NCBI RefSeq assembly: GCF_004168585.1
Contig: NZ_PGVH01000007.1
Location: 1 to 39,564, forward strand
DNA: 39,564 nt
Reading direction: 5' to 3'
DNA from: Shewanella sp. OPT22
GTDB lineage: Bacteria; Pseudomonadota; Gammaproteobacteria; Enterobacterales; Shewanellaceae
Part shown: positions 38,253 through 39,564 of the stretch, piece after piece
Layout: each line of letters starts with the position of its first letter
How positions within the stretch are numbered: position 1 is the first letter of the stretch
Translations under genes and position numbers: made by a program
The notes under the pieces: model-generated
Databases searched by the model: none
Told to the model about the DNA's origin: nothing
What the model saw: only the letters and a program-made list of their open reading frames with translations

Positions 38253-38269
38253 AGTGTAACGTTTTACCT
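38253..38269. promoter_or_regulatory. Candidate LacI-family operator 1
   Basis: AGTGTAACGTTTTACCT has a central AACGTT with dyad pairs GT..AC at both ends (GTnnAACGTTnnAC). It lies 55-70 bases upstream of the nucleoside hydrolase start and shares AGTGTAACGTT with site 2 in opposite orientation. Inference from repeat sharing and the adjacent LacI gene. Confidence 0.6.
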
Positions 38270-38464
38270 CATATTACTTTATTTTTCAGTTTTATCATTG
38301 ATTAATGTCACAGAGTTTTAAAAACCTAACTATGACACTGTTTTTAATAAGCTATTTAAATTCGAATATTGATAGAAAACTGGCTTTTGTGAGGTAACTC
38401 ACCAATCATAAAATCTAAAGTTGAAGCAAATTCAGGCGAAAGTTAGTATAGTCCACAAACAAAT

Positions 38465-38484
38465 ATAGTATAACGTTACACTAT
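38465..38484. promoter_or_regulatory. Candidate LacI-family operator 2
   Basis: ATAGTATAACGTTACACTAT is a 20-bp palindrome with one mismatched pair, centred on AACGTT as usual for LacI/PurR-type sites. It ends 11 bases before the ribokinase ATG, so binding would block initiation. A possible promoter (TTGAAG, 17-base spacer, TAGTAT) lies just upstream. Confidence 0.7.
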
Positions 38485-38495
38485 GGGTGTCATTG

Positions 38496-39419
38496 ATGAA
38501 AAACATAACTGTTCTTGGTAGTTCAAATATTGATTACATTTCTGAGGTGAAAAAGTTCCCTAAACCAGGAGAAACGATTTTATCTACTACATATCGTACT
38601 GAAAATGGCGGCAAAGGAGCGAATCAAGCTATCGCATGCTCTAGGTTAGGCGGGAAAACAACTTTCATCAGTTGTGTTGGTGATGATAAGGTCGGTTCAG
38701 GAATGCTTGAAGATTGGAAAAAGGATAACCTCTCGGTTTCAAGTGTTGAGATCATAGAAGATTCTGTAACTGGAGCTGCACAAATTACTATCGATCAGAA
38801 AGGTGAAAACAATATCATCATTTCAGCAGGTGCGAATCAATTCCTTACTTCTGACGTTGTGGAAAAACATCAGAAGGATATTGAAAGCAGTGATTTTCTG
38901 CTTCTTCAGCTGGAAACACCTACATCAAGTAATGTCTTAGCGGCAAAGGTTGCGAAACAATCTAACTCAACAATCATTTTAAACCCTGCGCCAGCGAAGA
39001 AAGTACCACAAGAACTCCTTGAGCTAGTGCAAATTATTACACCTAATGAATCAGAAGCTTCTGCTCTGACAGGAATAAAGGTTGTTGATCAAAAAAGCGC
39101 AGCTCAAGCAGCTGAAAAACTTCATCAATCTGGTGTCGAAACTGTTATTATAACTTTAGGCTCTCAAGGTGTTCTCGTTAGCAATGGTAAAGAGCAACCG
39201 AAACTGATCCCAGCTTATACCGTTACTCCTGTTGATACAGTTGCTGCGGGAGATACCTTTAATGGCGCCCTATTAATTGGATTATCTGAAGGAAAAGATA
39301 TTTATCAAGCCTCGGATTTTGCTAATGTAGCAGCAGCGTTAGCTGTTTCACAAAAAGGGGCACAAAGAAGTGTCCCATATCGTAATCAAGTCGAAGATTT
39401 TTTAAAAAATAATGTTTAG
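38496..39419 (+). CDS. rbsK: Ribokinase (PfkB family)
   Basis: This 307-residue sugar kinase phosphorylates ribose to ribose 5-phosphate. PfkB signatures: GSSNIDYISEV at the N-terminus, GGKGANQAIACSRLGG (about 38-53), ITPNESEASALTG, and DTVAAGDTFNGAL with catalytic base D253. The ATG at 38496 gives the normal MKNITVLGSSN start; a GTG three codons upstream (38487) is an alternative, and neither has a strong ribosome site. No ribose ABC transporter is adjacent, so here the ribose probably comes from the divergent nucleoside hydrolase. The LacI-family gene follows after seven bases, so the two are an operon. Confidence 0.92.
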   Translation: MKNITVLGSSNIDYISEVKKFPKPGETILSTTYRTENGGKGANQAIACSRLGGKTTFISCVGDDKVGSGMLEDWKKDNLSVSSVEIIEDSVTGAAQITIDQKGENNIIISAGANQFLTSDVVEKHQKDIESSDFLLLQLETPTSSNVLAAKVAKQSNSTIILNPAPAKKVPQELLELVQIITPNESEASALTGIKVVDQKSAAQAAEKLHQSGVETVIITLGSQGVLVSNGKEQPKLIPAYTVTPVDTVAAGDTFNGALLIGLSEGKDIYQASDFANVAAALAVSQKGAQRSVPYRNQVEDFLKNNV

Positions 39420-39426
39420 GTAAACA

Positions 39427-39564
39427 ATGGCCACTATTAAAGATGTCGCAAGTCACGCAGGCGTATCTGTTACGACTGTTTCGAATTTTATTAATAATAA
39501 AAAAAAGATAAAAGAACAAACACGTACAAAAATAATAGAGGCTATTCGTTTCACTGGTTACACA
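39427..39564 (+). CDS. LacI-family transcriptional regulator, N-terminal part (cut by window end)
   Basis: The 46 codons visible encode MATIKDVASHAGVSVTTVSN, FINNKKKIKEQTRTKIIEAI and RFTGYT, the classic LacI/PurR helix-turn-helix with the start of the hinge region. The frame continues past the window end. It lies seven bases after rbsK, with TTAGG overlapping the rbsK stop as ribosome site. It probably represses its own operon and the divergent nucleoside hydrolase through the two AACGTT palindromes; ligand likely ribose or a nucleoside (inference). Confidence 0.93.
   Translation, partial: MATIKDVASHAGVSVTTVSNFINNKKKIKEQTRTKIIEAIRFTGYT

Overview
The window is a chromosomal segment of a marine-type gammaproteobacterium. 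The order yhbY / rlmE-ftsH-folP ... tpiA-secG-tRNA-Leu-tRNA-fMet-rimP-nusA-infB-rbfA-truB-rpsO ... GGDEF/EAL - pnp-nlpI, and FtsH, Pnp and RimP sequences close to those I remember from Shewanella, point to Shewanellaceae. The unusual effector-like genes make a host-associated relative such as Parashewanella plausible. This placement is from memory of gene order and protein sequence, not from a search.

Layout. 1-3.4 kb: prfC, a decayed arsenite-permease (Acr3) fragment and a secreted M20 peptidase. 3.5-7.6 kb: an acetolactate-synthase-like TPP enzyme, then a TetR-led operon (TetR, a small exported protein, a fatty-acid hydroxylase) facing a small membrane-protein gene across a large inverted repeat. 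7.6-15 kb: nlpI and pnp, then a GGDEF/EAL gene, a Ser-rich orphan with a U-box-like C-terminus and a DUF4156 lipoprotein, all lying between pnp and rpsO. 15.2-17.2 kb: a secreted alpha/beta hydrolase and about 0.9 kb of noncoding DNA packed with short perfect hairpins, lying between rpsO and truB. 17.2-24.9 kb: the conserved translation/transcription block (truB, rbfA, infB, nusA, rimP, two tRNAs, secG, tpiA). 24.9-33 kb: an accessory island on the opposite strand. It holds a c-di-GMP-I (GEMM) riboswitch driving a secreted trypsin-like protease with ankyrin-like repeats, a periplasmic peroxiredoxin, a ~300 bp MITE-like element and a 1075-aa effector-like protein with nested repeats. 33-37 kb: folP, ftsH, rlmE, yhbY. 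37.2-39.6 kb: a divergent nucleoside hydrolase / ribokinase - LacI regulator locus with two AACGTT-centred operator candidates.

The core genes look intact. The accessory genes sit exactly at junctions of conserved operons: pnp|rpsO, rpsO|truB and tpiA|folP. glmM, which I expect between folP and tpiA, is not present here. The most interesting accessory system is the riboswitch-controlled protease-ankyrin gene next to the repeat-containing effector-like gene. A c-di-GMP enzyme is encoded about 12 kb away.
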